This document shows, in pieces, positions 42,701 to 50,294 of a stretch of DNA of 64,000 nucleotides; within the stretch, counting starts at the first letter, position 1, and the number at the start of each line of letters is the position of its first letter. Made by a program: the position numbers and the translations under genes. Source of the DNA: a virus; the IMG/VR virus record IMGVR_UViG_3300046373_000136, positions 1 to 64,000 of that record, one strand, 5' to 3'. Under the pieces are notes generated by a model, which was not told the DNA's origin, did not search any database, and saw only the letters and a program-made list of their open reading frames with translations.

Positions 42701-45700
42701 AACAGGAAGTCATGCTGATCCTGTGGCAGCTTGCCTTGCAACAGCGTCTTGGCTTCGGTGTACAGCTTGCCCAGTTGCGCATATGCGCTCTTGGCCGCTG
42801 CATCGTGGCTGTCGAGTGCGGTCTTGATCGTCACTTCCACCTGTTCCAGTGCGAACGCCAACTGGCTCGATACCCGGAACGGCGAAGCAATCGTAGCCGA
42901 GGCAAACGGTACGGCACCCTCTGCTTCAGCGGTGATGAACGCATCCAGTGGTGTCCCGGCCTGACTGTTCATGATCGCTTGACGCAGCGAGCCGAACTTG
43001 CCATGCAACTTCTCCACGATCCCGGTTAGCAGACCGGTGATCCGGCTCTTGTCGGCATCCGACAGGCGACCATCTTCCAGCGCATTGAAGACATCCTGCG
43101 TGCTGTATTCGGTGATGCGCTGTACTGCCATCGACAACACCGTGGCAACCTGGGACTGTGGTCCCTGTTTCTGCTCCGCTGCATGCTTGAACAAGCCGGA
43201 AGCATTGGCAATGAGCATGCCCAGACCGTTGGTCTGCATGTCCGTTGGCGACTTGAACAGATATTTGCTGATCGTGTTGATGAACTTCTGCATGCCAGCC
43301 ACCAGACGATTCTTCGTCGTGCGGCTCTCGTCCAGTTGTATCTTGCTCAGCACTTCCGTTTGGAAGTCCCGGTTGGTCAAGCCCCATGCCAGCAGCTCGT
43401 TGACTTCGGTGACGGCACCGTCGAACTTTGTCAATCCCTTGTCTTCAACATAACCCCGTGCCACGGACAGGATTTCTTCCAGTTCCGAGACCAGTGCCTT
43501 GGCATCCCCGGTTGGATTGATCACAGCCCGTGCCAGCACACTGTGGATCAGCTCATGGATGACCAGTTCAGGCGTCAGGCCCGAGTCCACGAAGTCGGGT
43601 GACAGTAGGTTGACTTCCTGCTTGCTGCCCTTGGCCACATACCAGCCACGGCTGGCTTCAGTAGGCATGGCCAGCACATCCCCTGCCTTGGTCTCCGGCG
43701 TGATGTAACGCACCGTCAGATCGGCCGGGGCCAGTTTGTACAGCACTCGCAGCATGTCGGCTTGCAGCTTGCTGCTCCACCCGCCATCCTTGCGCAACAT
43801 CCCGACCAGTTGCTTGATCAAGTCCTTGACCTGGGGATTCGGATTCGCTTGCAGATAGGAAACTAATTCTGCATTCGATTCGACCACCGGGGAACCAAGC
43901 TGACCAAAGGGGGTGAATACCCCTTGGTTCAAGCTGTCAGCAGCCTGCACAAGCGATTCCACTACCGCATCCTTGTCAGCACCTTCAGGCATGGCGTTAA
44001 TCGCTTCTGCGACGTTCTGGCCAGCCTCAACGGCCTTCTGCAAGTCCCGTGCTTCCTTGGTGTCGAGTTCCGCAGCGACCTGGCCCACTGCCCATGCAGC
44101 GGTTGCCGGTGTGGTCTGCGTCTGTTCGGCGGTGATGACCGGTGCTACTTGCTTCGCGGTGGCGGGTTGTACCCCCTTGACGAACAGTTTGCCCAGCGCA
44201 TCAGCACTTGCTTCCATCGCTTCGGTGAGTGGTGCACCTTCGGCTTCGAGTTCAGCCAGCAGCTTCCGGGCTTCGGCCCGGTCTGCTTCGGTGACATCGT
44301 ACTGCCCGTCTTCCCAGGTGTACTGGTCAATGGCGGTCATCTCTGCCATGGCTTCGAGCCGCACCTTGTTGGCCTTGAATTGCTGACCACGCAGACGCGA
44401 CAGGATATGTACCGGCAGATCAGCCGGCGCTACTTCTTCATCCTGGTACAACAGGGCTTCGAACGATGCCTGAATCTGCTTGAGCACAGCCGGGGAGACA
44501 TCCCCATCCTCTGCCATTTGCAGCACATTCGTCACCGAGCGTTCGAGCATCTGGAACGCTTCCGTTGCTGGGGAGAAAGTCAGCAGGGTTTTCCAGGTGG
44601 CACCATTAATCGCCTTGGCAGTTTCCCGCACCTTGTCGGCACCATTGCCAATCTCGTCATGCACGTTCATCGCTTCGATGAATTGAGCCAATGCCCGATG
44701 CATGATGGCCGAGTCAGACGAGTGCATGAAGTACGGCAGTCCAGCCGCACCGGGACCGACTTCACGTCGTTCCATGGAGCTGGCCTTCATCGCTGTGACT
44801 GGCTTGCCTTCGGCATTAAGCACTGGTGTAGCGAACTGGGTCTTGGCATATCCATACGGCTGTGTGCTACGACCATTGCTGGTCTTGGCCATATACAGAC
44901 CGGCATTCAGATCCCCTTCGGCTTGGCTGTAGGCGGTATGTGCTTGTGGCAACACGTGCGCTACCTTGGCATCCAGCGCCGCTTTCTGTGTGGCGTTCAT
45001 GCCATGCACCGGGACACGATCAGTCGTACCGTCCTTGCGCTTAACATCACGGTAATCGATTTCACCGGCTTCCATCAGCCGGGTCATTTCCTTGGCTTCC
45101 AGATCACGATACAGCGCATCGTAGATTTCAAAGGAAGTCTGGATTGCCTTGTTCACTGCCGAACGCCGGGACGAGAACACTTTGAAGTAGTTGTTCATGG
45201 TCTCCGTGACCGCTGCACCCATGGTGTTATCAAAGGCATCGTTCATGCTGTCCAGACGTGCCTTGTTCTCCTTGGCATCCAGGTCCAGCACCATCAGTTG
45301 TTCGATGGTCGTGTCTGCACTGAAGGCGTTCTTCCTGCCTACCAGTTGGTTGAGACTGTCGATCAACTGACCACGGCTTGTACTCTTGTCCGAACCATCA
45401 GCAACCGCTTCAATCTTGTCGTAGACCGACTGGATGAAGGCTTCCCGCATGGACAGGACAGATTTCTCCACGGCTGAGCCAAAGGTAAAAGCAGTCAGCG
45501 GTGTCTTGACAATCTTTCGGCCTGCACTGGTGACCTTGTTACCACTCATCAGTTCCTTGGTGAAGGTCTGGATTGCCGTCATGGTGGCCGAGTTCGGCAA
45601 GCCTTTGAGCACATGACTGGCCAGGTCTTCGTACAGGTCCAGGCTGGCATCGTTTTCGTACCAGAGGTTGTAATTCTTCACACCGTCTTCGGCACGATAC

Positions 45701-48700
45701 ATCCCACCCCGATTCAAGCGTGAGAACAGGGCTTTGATCGAGCCGGCCGCACCGAGTGCCAACTGGGACAGGATCGGGCCATTGGTCTTACCGTCCACAC
45801 CGACGAGCATATGTGACTCGAACGTGGCATCGCCCTTGTCCTTGGCATGCAAGTAGGTGCCGTAAGCAACGAGTGCTTGCAAGGTCTGCATCCCTTCGTT
45901 ACCTGCGGCCAAGTCGGCTATCGCCTCCTTGTCCTGGGTACTCAGGGATGCCGTTTCGGGAGAAAGGGTGGCGTCATATAGCTTGGTTGCCAGCGCATCG
46001 ATTCCCTTGGCCTGGACCTTCTTGTTGAAGATGTCCATGCTCTTGCTGTTGCGTTGCTGGTCCACCTTCACGCCCATGGCTTGAGCCACACCGATCAGGA
46101 ATTGTTCCGCATCAGCGGTCTTGATGGTGGCCTTCCACTCCGGACGATAGATCATGAACCGGTGAATCTTCGAGGTCTGTGGGTTCAGATCACGGGTGCT
46201 GATACCAACACGGAAGTTACGCCACACTTCGTAGTTCAGGAAGAATGGTTGTTCCAGCTTCTCTGTACTGTTGGTCAGCGCATTCGTGATCAGTCCCTTC
46301 AGGCTGAGCAACTGGTTTTCCAGGTTCAGGTTTTGGGCTTCGACGCTATCCCGATTCTTCGCATGAATCTTGTCGTCATTGGCTTCCTTCCAGCCGGCCG
46401 CTTTCAGGATCACGTCATCCCCGAGCACGCTCAAGGCATGCCACATGGATGGAATGATCCGGTGCGGTACCTTCTGGGCTTTCTTCAGGGTGGCAGTCTG
46501 TTCCTTGCTCACCTGTTGACCGGTGCGCTTGGCGAACTCCTGCTTGAACGGGATCGGTGTCCAGCTCGCTTCGGTGGGTGTCTTCTCGCTGTCGAACAGC
46601 TTGTCCACCACGCCTTGCGTGTCGGCGTTGGCATCACGGATGGCACGGCTGTCATTCGGCAGTTCCTTGCCGTCACGGACCAAGCTCACATAGGTGATCG
46701 ACTTGTTGGCTTCCATGCTGAATTCCGGCATAAAGTTGGTCAGCACATTGCCCTTGAAGGTCTCGGTCTTGACCAGTTCATTCTTGCGCAACACCTGCAA
46801 GGCATGGATACCAAACGCTGTTGCCAGTCCTGGCAGGTAGTCAAGCGGGGCATCCGGCGTAGCCGAGAGGCCCAGCGCCTTGACGATACGGTCACCCAAA
46901 TCATTAATGACTGCGGTCTCCATTGCCGCCACATTGCGCAAGATGGCTACACCTGCCTTGGTCATCGTATTGGCTTCACCATCCAGACCATGCATCTCCA
47001 ACAGGTCAGCAGCATCTTTGCTCATCGGTGCATGGATGGTGTCGTTGATCCAGCTATACGCCCCATAGGCGATAGCCGTCACCACGTTCTCATCCATGGT
47101 GCCATCAGCATTGAAGAAGTCCTGAAGCGGGTCTTCATAGACGAACTCAGGGTTGACCTGATTGCCTTGGCTGTTCTTGATGCTGCCCTTGATCAAGAGC
47201 GCCTTGATGTCAGCCGACCACTTGGTTGCGAACTTCTGGAAGGTCGTGATCGCCGTGCGCTGCTCATCGGTCAGCCCACCGGGAAACAGGCTGTCTGGTT
47301 CCACGGTTCCGTCATTCATCAGGGTGAGCAGGTTGTTGACTGCGACCAGGGGTTTATCCCGGCCGATGTCTTCATCCTTTTCCACCTTGGCACCCTTCTG
47401 TTTGAGAAATGTTGCTGCCCTATTAATTTTTCGGTACACGGCTCCACGCTCGCCTGGCGGCAGCGTGTTCGCCTTGTCCTGGCCTTGTTGTAATACCGTC
47501 AACCCTGGCTTGGACTGAGAGTCACTTTCAGTGGAATTCTTAGTCGATAAGGGTGCCTCCGGCACCATTGGCGAGATGGATGCGGTAGACTCCGTTCCCT
47601 CAGTAGAATGCAGTGGATTTTTAGTCTTCTCAGTTTCCTGAGTTGACTTTAGTGGATTCTCAGTAGAGCTGCCGGAGGCAGCCTGAGTTAACTGAGTAGT
47701 CACAGCCGGCTGTGCAGCGGTGGACACTGCACTTGGTGAAACACCTACCGGACTTGGCGAGACTGCAACCGGTTGTGCAGGTACCGTAGGTGCTGCTTGA
47801 CCAGACGTTGCAGATGCCGGAGCCGGTTGAACCGCTCCAACAGATGAGTTTCCGCTAGATACTGCTTGTGCCGATGGTAGGTTCTGGACATTCTTGGCTC
47901 CATTGAAACGCAAGTCGATAGCCGCAGCCAACTCTGCCTTGGTTGCAGCAATGGCATCAGCTTCTTTCTGGATCGAGCTGACCAGTTTTTGTGACGCGGC
48001 ATTGACCGTTACCGCACCATTGATCTTTGCTTCCTTGCCTTCGAGGAAATTCGAGTAGCGAATTTCCCATTGCTTAGTGGCATCATTCTTCACCACCTGC
48101 ACCGGTTTGCCCGTGTCTTGATAATCCTGGAAGGCTTCAGCCGTTAGGGTTGCCTTCTGGCTATGTGAAGTTTCGAAGTTGGTCAGCAGATCGAGACTGG
48201 CATTGGCCTTCTTGATTGAGCCAGCACCAATCGCACTAGCTACCTGTTCCCGATACTGGGTCAGGCCCAGGTTGGTCTTGGAACCGTCCACGATTTCCTT
48301 GGACACATCACCCAGACCGCGCAGCTCGTTTTCTGCTACTCGCGTTGCTGCGAACTTGCGCAGGTAATCCTTCTGCGTTTCCGTGGTGGCAGGACTGTTG
48401 ATCAGGGTATTGGCATCGTCTTCCGTGACACGCTTTGGCGACACCATGGAGAGATTGATGATGTTCTCCGCTGCTTGGGCCGCTTCCGGTGCGACGGAGG
48501 CTTCGCCACCGTCTTCCGGCGCTGCCTTAGCTTCGAGTTTGGCGAGCTGGTCTTGCACATCCATGGCGGTGAAGTAGTCGGTCTGGAACCGGTCCATCAC
48601 ACGTTGGGCCTTCTCCACGGACTTCTTGGTACCGGACAGTTCCTTTGCCATGGCCTTTGCTTCCGGCGTGGTTTTGTCTTCCAGTGCGTCATACGCATCG

Positions 48701-50202
48701 GACTTGGCCACATAGTCACCGTTGAACTTGGCCATGATGTCGAACGCTTCCCGGATGTTCTTTTCCTGCACATCCGGTGTGCCATTCTCACGGGAATGCG
48801 TCATGAGTGCCTGGACGGCCTTATCCGGGGCGTAGGCAGGCGATTGCGGGTCAGTCAAGGCCGATACATCACCTGTCTCTTTCGCCGCCGTGTAGGTCTC
48901 CTGAACAGCTTGTGGCACGGGAGCCGGAGCGTCAGCGGCAGGCGACGTGCCAGGTACATGGCTAGGACTGGCCAGATGTACACCGGCTGAGAGTCCACCA
49001 CCGGCTACCGCACCCAGCGTACCGCCGACATAGTTTTCTTCACCGGAGTAGGGCTTGCCCTCGATGTTGCGCTCCATGCCGGTCTGGTAGAACTCGGTAC
49101 CGAATTCACCGACTGCACCTTCACCCACGGCAGCACCAGCACGACCAATCGCGGTCTTCTCAACAGCACCGGCTACCTTACCCGAGCCAGGAATCACCTT
49201 GGCACCGAGCATGAACTTGTCACCCAGTGTTTCAGCCACAGCCAGGGAACCTGCTTTTGCTGCCATGGTAGCCAGCTCATCCCCGGAAGGAATCTGACCG
49301 TTATGGGTCTTCTGGTATTCCTGTACGCCCTTGCTATAGGCTTCCATGGCATATGCCACGTTGGTTGTCGTCATCGCACCACCGGACAGTGCAGCAGCAG
49401 CCAGTTGTGGGGTATTGGATACCACCAACTCCATTGCCGCAGTCGGGTTCTTCCAGGCAGCTTCGCCCACCGTACCGATGAGACCAGCGATCCCTGAAGC
49501 TACATCCATGGCACCGGTTGCACCACCTTTATCCCAGCCAGAGGTGATCTTGGCCATGCCATCTTTATAGCCGGCCTTGGCCGTATTCGTGATGTCGGTC
49601 TGGTTACCCTTGTGAACGATGGACGAGATGTCCGTCTGTGAACGCAGGTCTTCCCCGAACTTCAAAGCTTCATCAACCTTGGCCATGCGTTCCATGTTGG
49701 TCTGCAAGCGGCCGGTCTTGCGTGCTTCAGCCCGAGCCACTGCCTGATATTTGGACAGGGGCCGGTTTTCCGAGATGTCACCATCTGGCAGACTGAGCAG
49801 CTTCATGTCCTCATCAGTCTGCGAGCCGTTCTTGTAACGAGCATGGGCCAGTTTCACTTCTTCTGGCACACCCTGCATTTCGGCTGCTGCCTTCAATGTC
49901 GGTACCATGTTGATGATCTGTGTACCCACCTTGGCTGTTCCATCGGCCAGTGTTGCTGCCATGTTCACCGCTTCACCGGGAATCCCATCGGGATTCAGGC
50001 CCAGCTTGCTAGTCCAGGAATCCTTATTGGCCAGGTCTTCTGCCTGCTGTGCTACCTGATTGCCTGACGTACCATCCACCACGGATTGTAGATCAGCAAC
50101 TTTCTTGTTGGCAGCACGGCCCAGATCACCGAGCTTGTCGCCTTCAGTAATGCTGCTGCCGTATTTATTGGTCAGGTAAGCGTCAAGGTTGAATTCAGAC
50201 AT
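39754..50202 (-). CDS. Virion RNA polymerase (N4 gp50-like giant ejected protein)
   Basis: 3482 residues, the size of N4 vRNAP (about 3500), which is packaged and injected to transcribe early genes. T7-type motifs lie in the middle third. A D/TxxGR-like region (WRNFRVGIST ... LNPQ) is near 1327. Motif A is VGVDGKTNGP (D1470), motif B is RKIVKTPLTAFTFG (R1562, K1566, F1574) and motif C is NVHDEIG (D1849). The K-to-D distance is 283, against 281 in N4. Phe replaces the motif B Tyr. The first 450 residues hold an amphipathic Ala/Gly-rich region that may aid membrane passage. HELIH at 2216-2220 with NELLAW (E2269) suggests a zincin-like domain. Linker 810-900 is Ser/Thr-rich. Last gene of the late block. 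Confidence 0.92.
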   Translation of the reverse strand: MSEFNLDAYLTNKYGSSITEGDKLGDLGRAANKKVADLQSVVDGTSGNQVAQQAEDLANKDSWTSKLGLNPDGIPGEAVNMAATLADGTAKVGTQIINMVPTLKAAAEMQGVPEEVKLAHARYKNGSQTDEDMKLLSLPDGDISENRPLSKYQAVARAEARKTGRLQTNMERMAKVDEALKFGEDLRSQTDISSIVHKGNQTDITNTAKAGYKDGMAKITSGWDKGGATGAMDVASGIAGLIGTVGEAAWKNPTAAMELVVSNTPQLAAAALSGGAMTTTNVAYAMEAYSKGVQEYQKTHNGQIPSGDELATMAAKAGSLAVAETLGDKFMLGAKVIPGSGKVAGAVEKTAIGRAGAAVGEGAVGEFGTEFYQTGMERNIEGKPYSGEENYVGGTLGAVAGGGLSAGVHLASPSHVPGTSPAADAPAPVPQAVQETYTAAKETGDVSALTDPQSPAYAPDKAVQALMTHSRENGTPDVQEKNIREAFDIMAKFNGDYVAKSDAYDALEDKTTPEAKAMAKELSGTKKSVEKAQRVMDRFQTDYFTAMDVQDQLAKLEAKAAPEDGGEASVAPEAAQAAENIINLSMVSPKRVTEDDANTLINSPATTETQKDYLRKFAATRVAENELRGLGDVSKEIVDGSKTNLGLTQYREQVASAIGAGSIKKANASLDLLTNFETSHSQKATLTAEAFQDYQDTGKPVQVVKNDATKQWEIRYSNFLEGKEAKINGAVTVNAASQKLVSSIQKEADAIAATKAELAAAIDLRFNGAKNVQNLPSAQAVSSGNSSVGAVQPAPASATSGQAAPTVPAQPVAVSPSPVGVSPSAVSTAAQPAVTTQLTQAASGSSTENPLKSTQETEKTKNPLHSTEGTESTASISPMVPEAPLSTKNSTESDSQSKPGLTVLQQGQDKANTLPPGERGAVYRKINRAATFLKQKGAKVEKDEDIGRDKPLVAVNNLLTLMNDGTVEPDSLFPGGLTDEQRTAITTFQKFATKWSADIKALLIKGSIKNSQGNQVNPEFVYEDPLQDFFNADGTMDENVVTAIAYGAYSWINDTIHAPMSKDAADLLEMHGLDGEANTMTKAGVAILRNVAAMETAVINDLGDRIVKALGLSATPDAPLDYLPGLATAFGIHALQVLRKNELVKTETFKGNVLTNFMPEFSMEANKSITYVSLVRDGKELPNDSRAIRDANADTQGVVDKLFDSEKTPTEASWTPIPFKQEFAKRTGQQVSKEQTATLKKAQKVPHRIIPSMWHALSVLGDDVILKAAGWKEANDDKIHAKNRDSVEAQNLNLENQLLSLKGLITNALTNSTEKLEQPFFLNYEVWRNFRVGISTRDLNPQTSKIHRFMIYRPEWKATIKTADAEQFLIGVAQAMGVKVDQQRNSKSMDIFNKKVQAKGIDALATKLYDATLSPETASLSTQDKEAIADLAAGNEGMQTLQALVAYGTYLHAKDKGDATFESHMLVGVDGKTNGPILSQLALGAAGSIKALFSRLNRGGMYRAEDGVKNYNLWYENDASLDLYEDLASHVLKGLPNSATMTAIQTFTKELMSGNKVTSAGRKIVKTPLTAFTFGSAVEKSVLSMREAFIQSVYDKIEAVADGSDKSTSRGQLIDSLNQLVGRKNAFSADTTIEQLMVLDLDAKENKARLDSMNDAFDNTMGAAVTETMNNYFKVFSSRRSAVNKAIQTSFEIYDALYRDLEAKEMTRLMEAGEIDYRDVKRKDGTTDRVPVHGMNATQKAALDAKVAHVLPQAHTAYSQAEGDLNAGLYMAKTSNGRSTQPYGYAKTQFATPVLNAEGKPVTAMKASSMERREVGPGAAGLPYFMHSSDSAIMHRALAQFIEAMNVHDEIGNGADKVRETAKAINGATWKTLLTFSPATEAFQMLERSVTNVLQMAEDGDVSPAVLKQIQASFEALLYQDEEVAPADLPVHILSRLRGQQFKANKVRLEAMAEMTAIDQYTWEDGQYDVTEADRAEARKLLAELEAEGAPLTEAMEASADALGKLFVKGVQPATAKQVAPVITAEQTQTTPATAAWAVGQVAAELDTKEARDLQKAVEAGQNVAEAINAMPEGADKDAVVESLVQAADSLNQGVFTPFGQLGSPVVESNAELVSYLQANPNPQVKDLIKQLVGMLRKDGGWSSKLQADMLRVLYKLAPADLTVRYITPETKAGDVLAMPTEASRGWYVAKGSKQEVNLLSPDFVDSGLTPELVIHELIHSVLARAVINPTGDAKALVSELEEILSVARGYVEDKGLTKFDGAVTEVNELLAWGLTNRDFQTEVLSKIQLDESRTTKNRLVAGMQKFINTISKYLFKSPTDMQTNGLGMLIANASGLFKHAAEQKQGPQSQVATVLSMAVQRITEYSTQDVFNALEDGRLSDADKSRITGLLTGIVEKLHGKFGSLRQAIMNSQAGTPLDAFITAEAEGAVPFASATIASPFRVSSQLAFALEQVEVTIKTALDSHDAAAKSAYAQLGKLYTEAKTLLQGKLPQDQHDFLFTPTKDNGNQSDYLARFAAMALVHPEVNELMKVSTDTGTMASGGSFADKLQRFFEKMLELLTDKITGTYAGQRADAKLEQLVKQLVSIEAKSKQVLARNAVTTAMLEPVEDMAKSLAEKGRAAVSKAAGSKLFTGSKNQFIRTAGVVAKIYADDRVEDFLDGMKTIRNKEFKSSEGVMASLVTEVRGHLVVFQEILREAKIREGERKDIITQGAAAVLAGFKDSEKLTEAQKTGVTRIFMRSGAHHLLDHFDLKQIEAMLADPAVLDKHIGEMEAKLGNYRGLKDAVIEQAQVLGYYKATGYVRGLLHANGHNISRLLGTKYEGNVDHIQAYRSEATINALVTLYSIGYSSDADKAAANSVLSAENGRGTENGVEFMLKLHKHMEAESLEKLFKGNPTLMMHGYTPEVYNPNTDIQVVNNELGDLLVAQGYSKGPRVNPDNLDPNGGVKHIYVQKDGGLSRRVTGAFSLSDTGAKGSRLEIENPNEFSTMAMSAWDRQTKGSSWKLMSNRSDNHAAPIFNEAGRITDWRYLMAESTKDSILERDNRFEHLMGKMAGSVYDKQATPVQNKKAVEVLREEYNKSFADNPDDFIKIGAGSADASLREIWNLLPAQTQADIRKVWGQDAMMVRKDSLNILFGYRKLSMADAFNKEDKGFMDKAMIQLTTQIFGAKAEHRVRQFERRWLAVVSEIKDIVVVKTGTVMIGNIKSNMWLLALSGVPFRQNLNSHLVALRGATAYRKDSEKLARLQLARSADYIKGSVKELDDEITRLEDSIARNPVKELIDAGLMPTIVEDVAAADDIYSYRSKFARDVDEKMDQYLHPVIQRGLKNVYMTHDTKLYQGLSRVTQLSDFVARYALYQHLTTRKKNPLSKKEAIQQASEAFVNYDIPMHPLLQYVDDMGIIPFMKYFLRIQKVLIRLVRENPARVLGTIILDNIWELGETVLDSSALRKVGNNPLTTGAFRYFSTLDQLATVNGAMSVFK

Positions 50203-50258
50203 GTTATTTCCTGTGAGAAGTGTTGCAGCATTCTAATGGATTGATAGCAACAGAAGTG

Positions 50259-50287
50259 CAACAGGCCAGTATTTAGCTGGCCTGTTG
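50259..50287 (-). other. Strong hairpin between the glucosaminidase-nuclease gene and vRNAP
   Basis: CAACAGGCCAG pairs with CTGGCCTGTTG (11 bp, 7-base loop) in the 92-base gap upstream of vRNAP. No T-run follows on the minus strand, so it may be an attenuator, a processing site or a stabiliser that sets vRNAP level. Confidence 0.7.
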
Positions 50288-50294
50288 TGGTGAT

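Noticed and set aside
41455-45477. Long plus-strand frames (524 and 517 codons) opposite vRNAP
   Set aside because: They are shadows of the vRNAP gene, lack ribosome sites, and have His/Gln/Cys-rich composition unlike real phage proteins. The minus frame has clear polymerase motifs.
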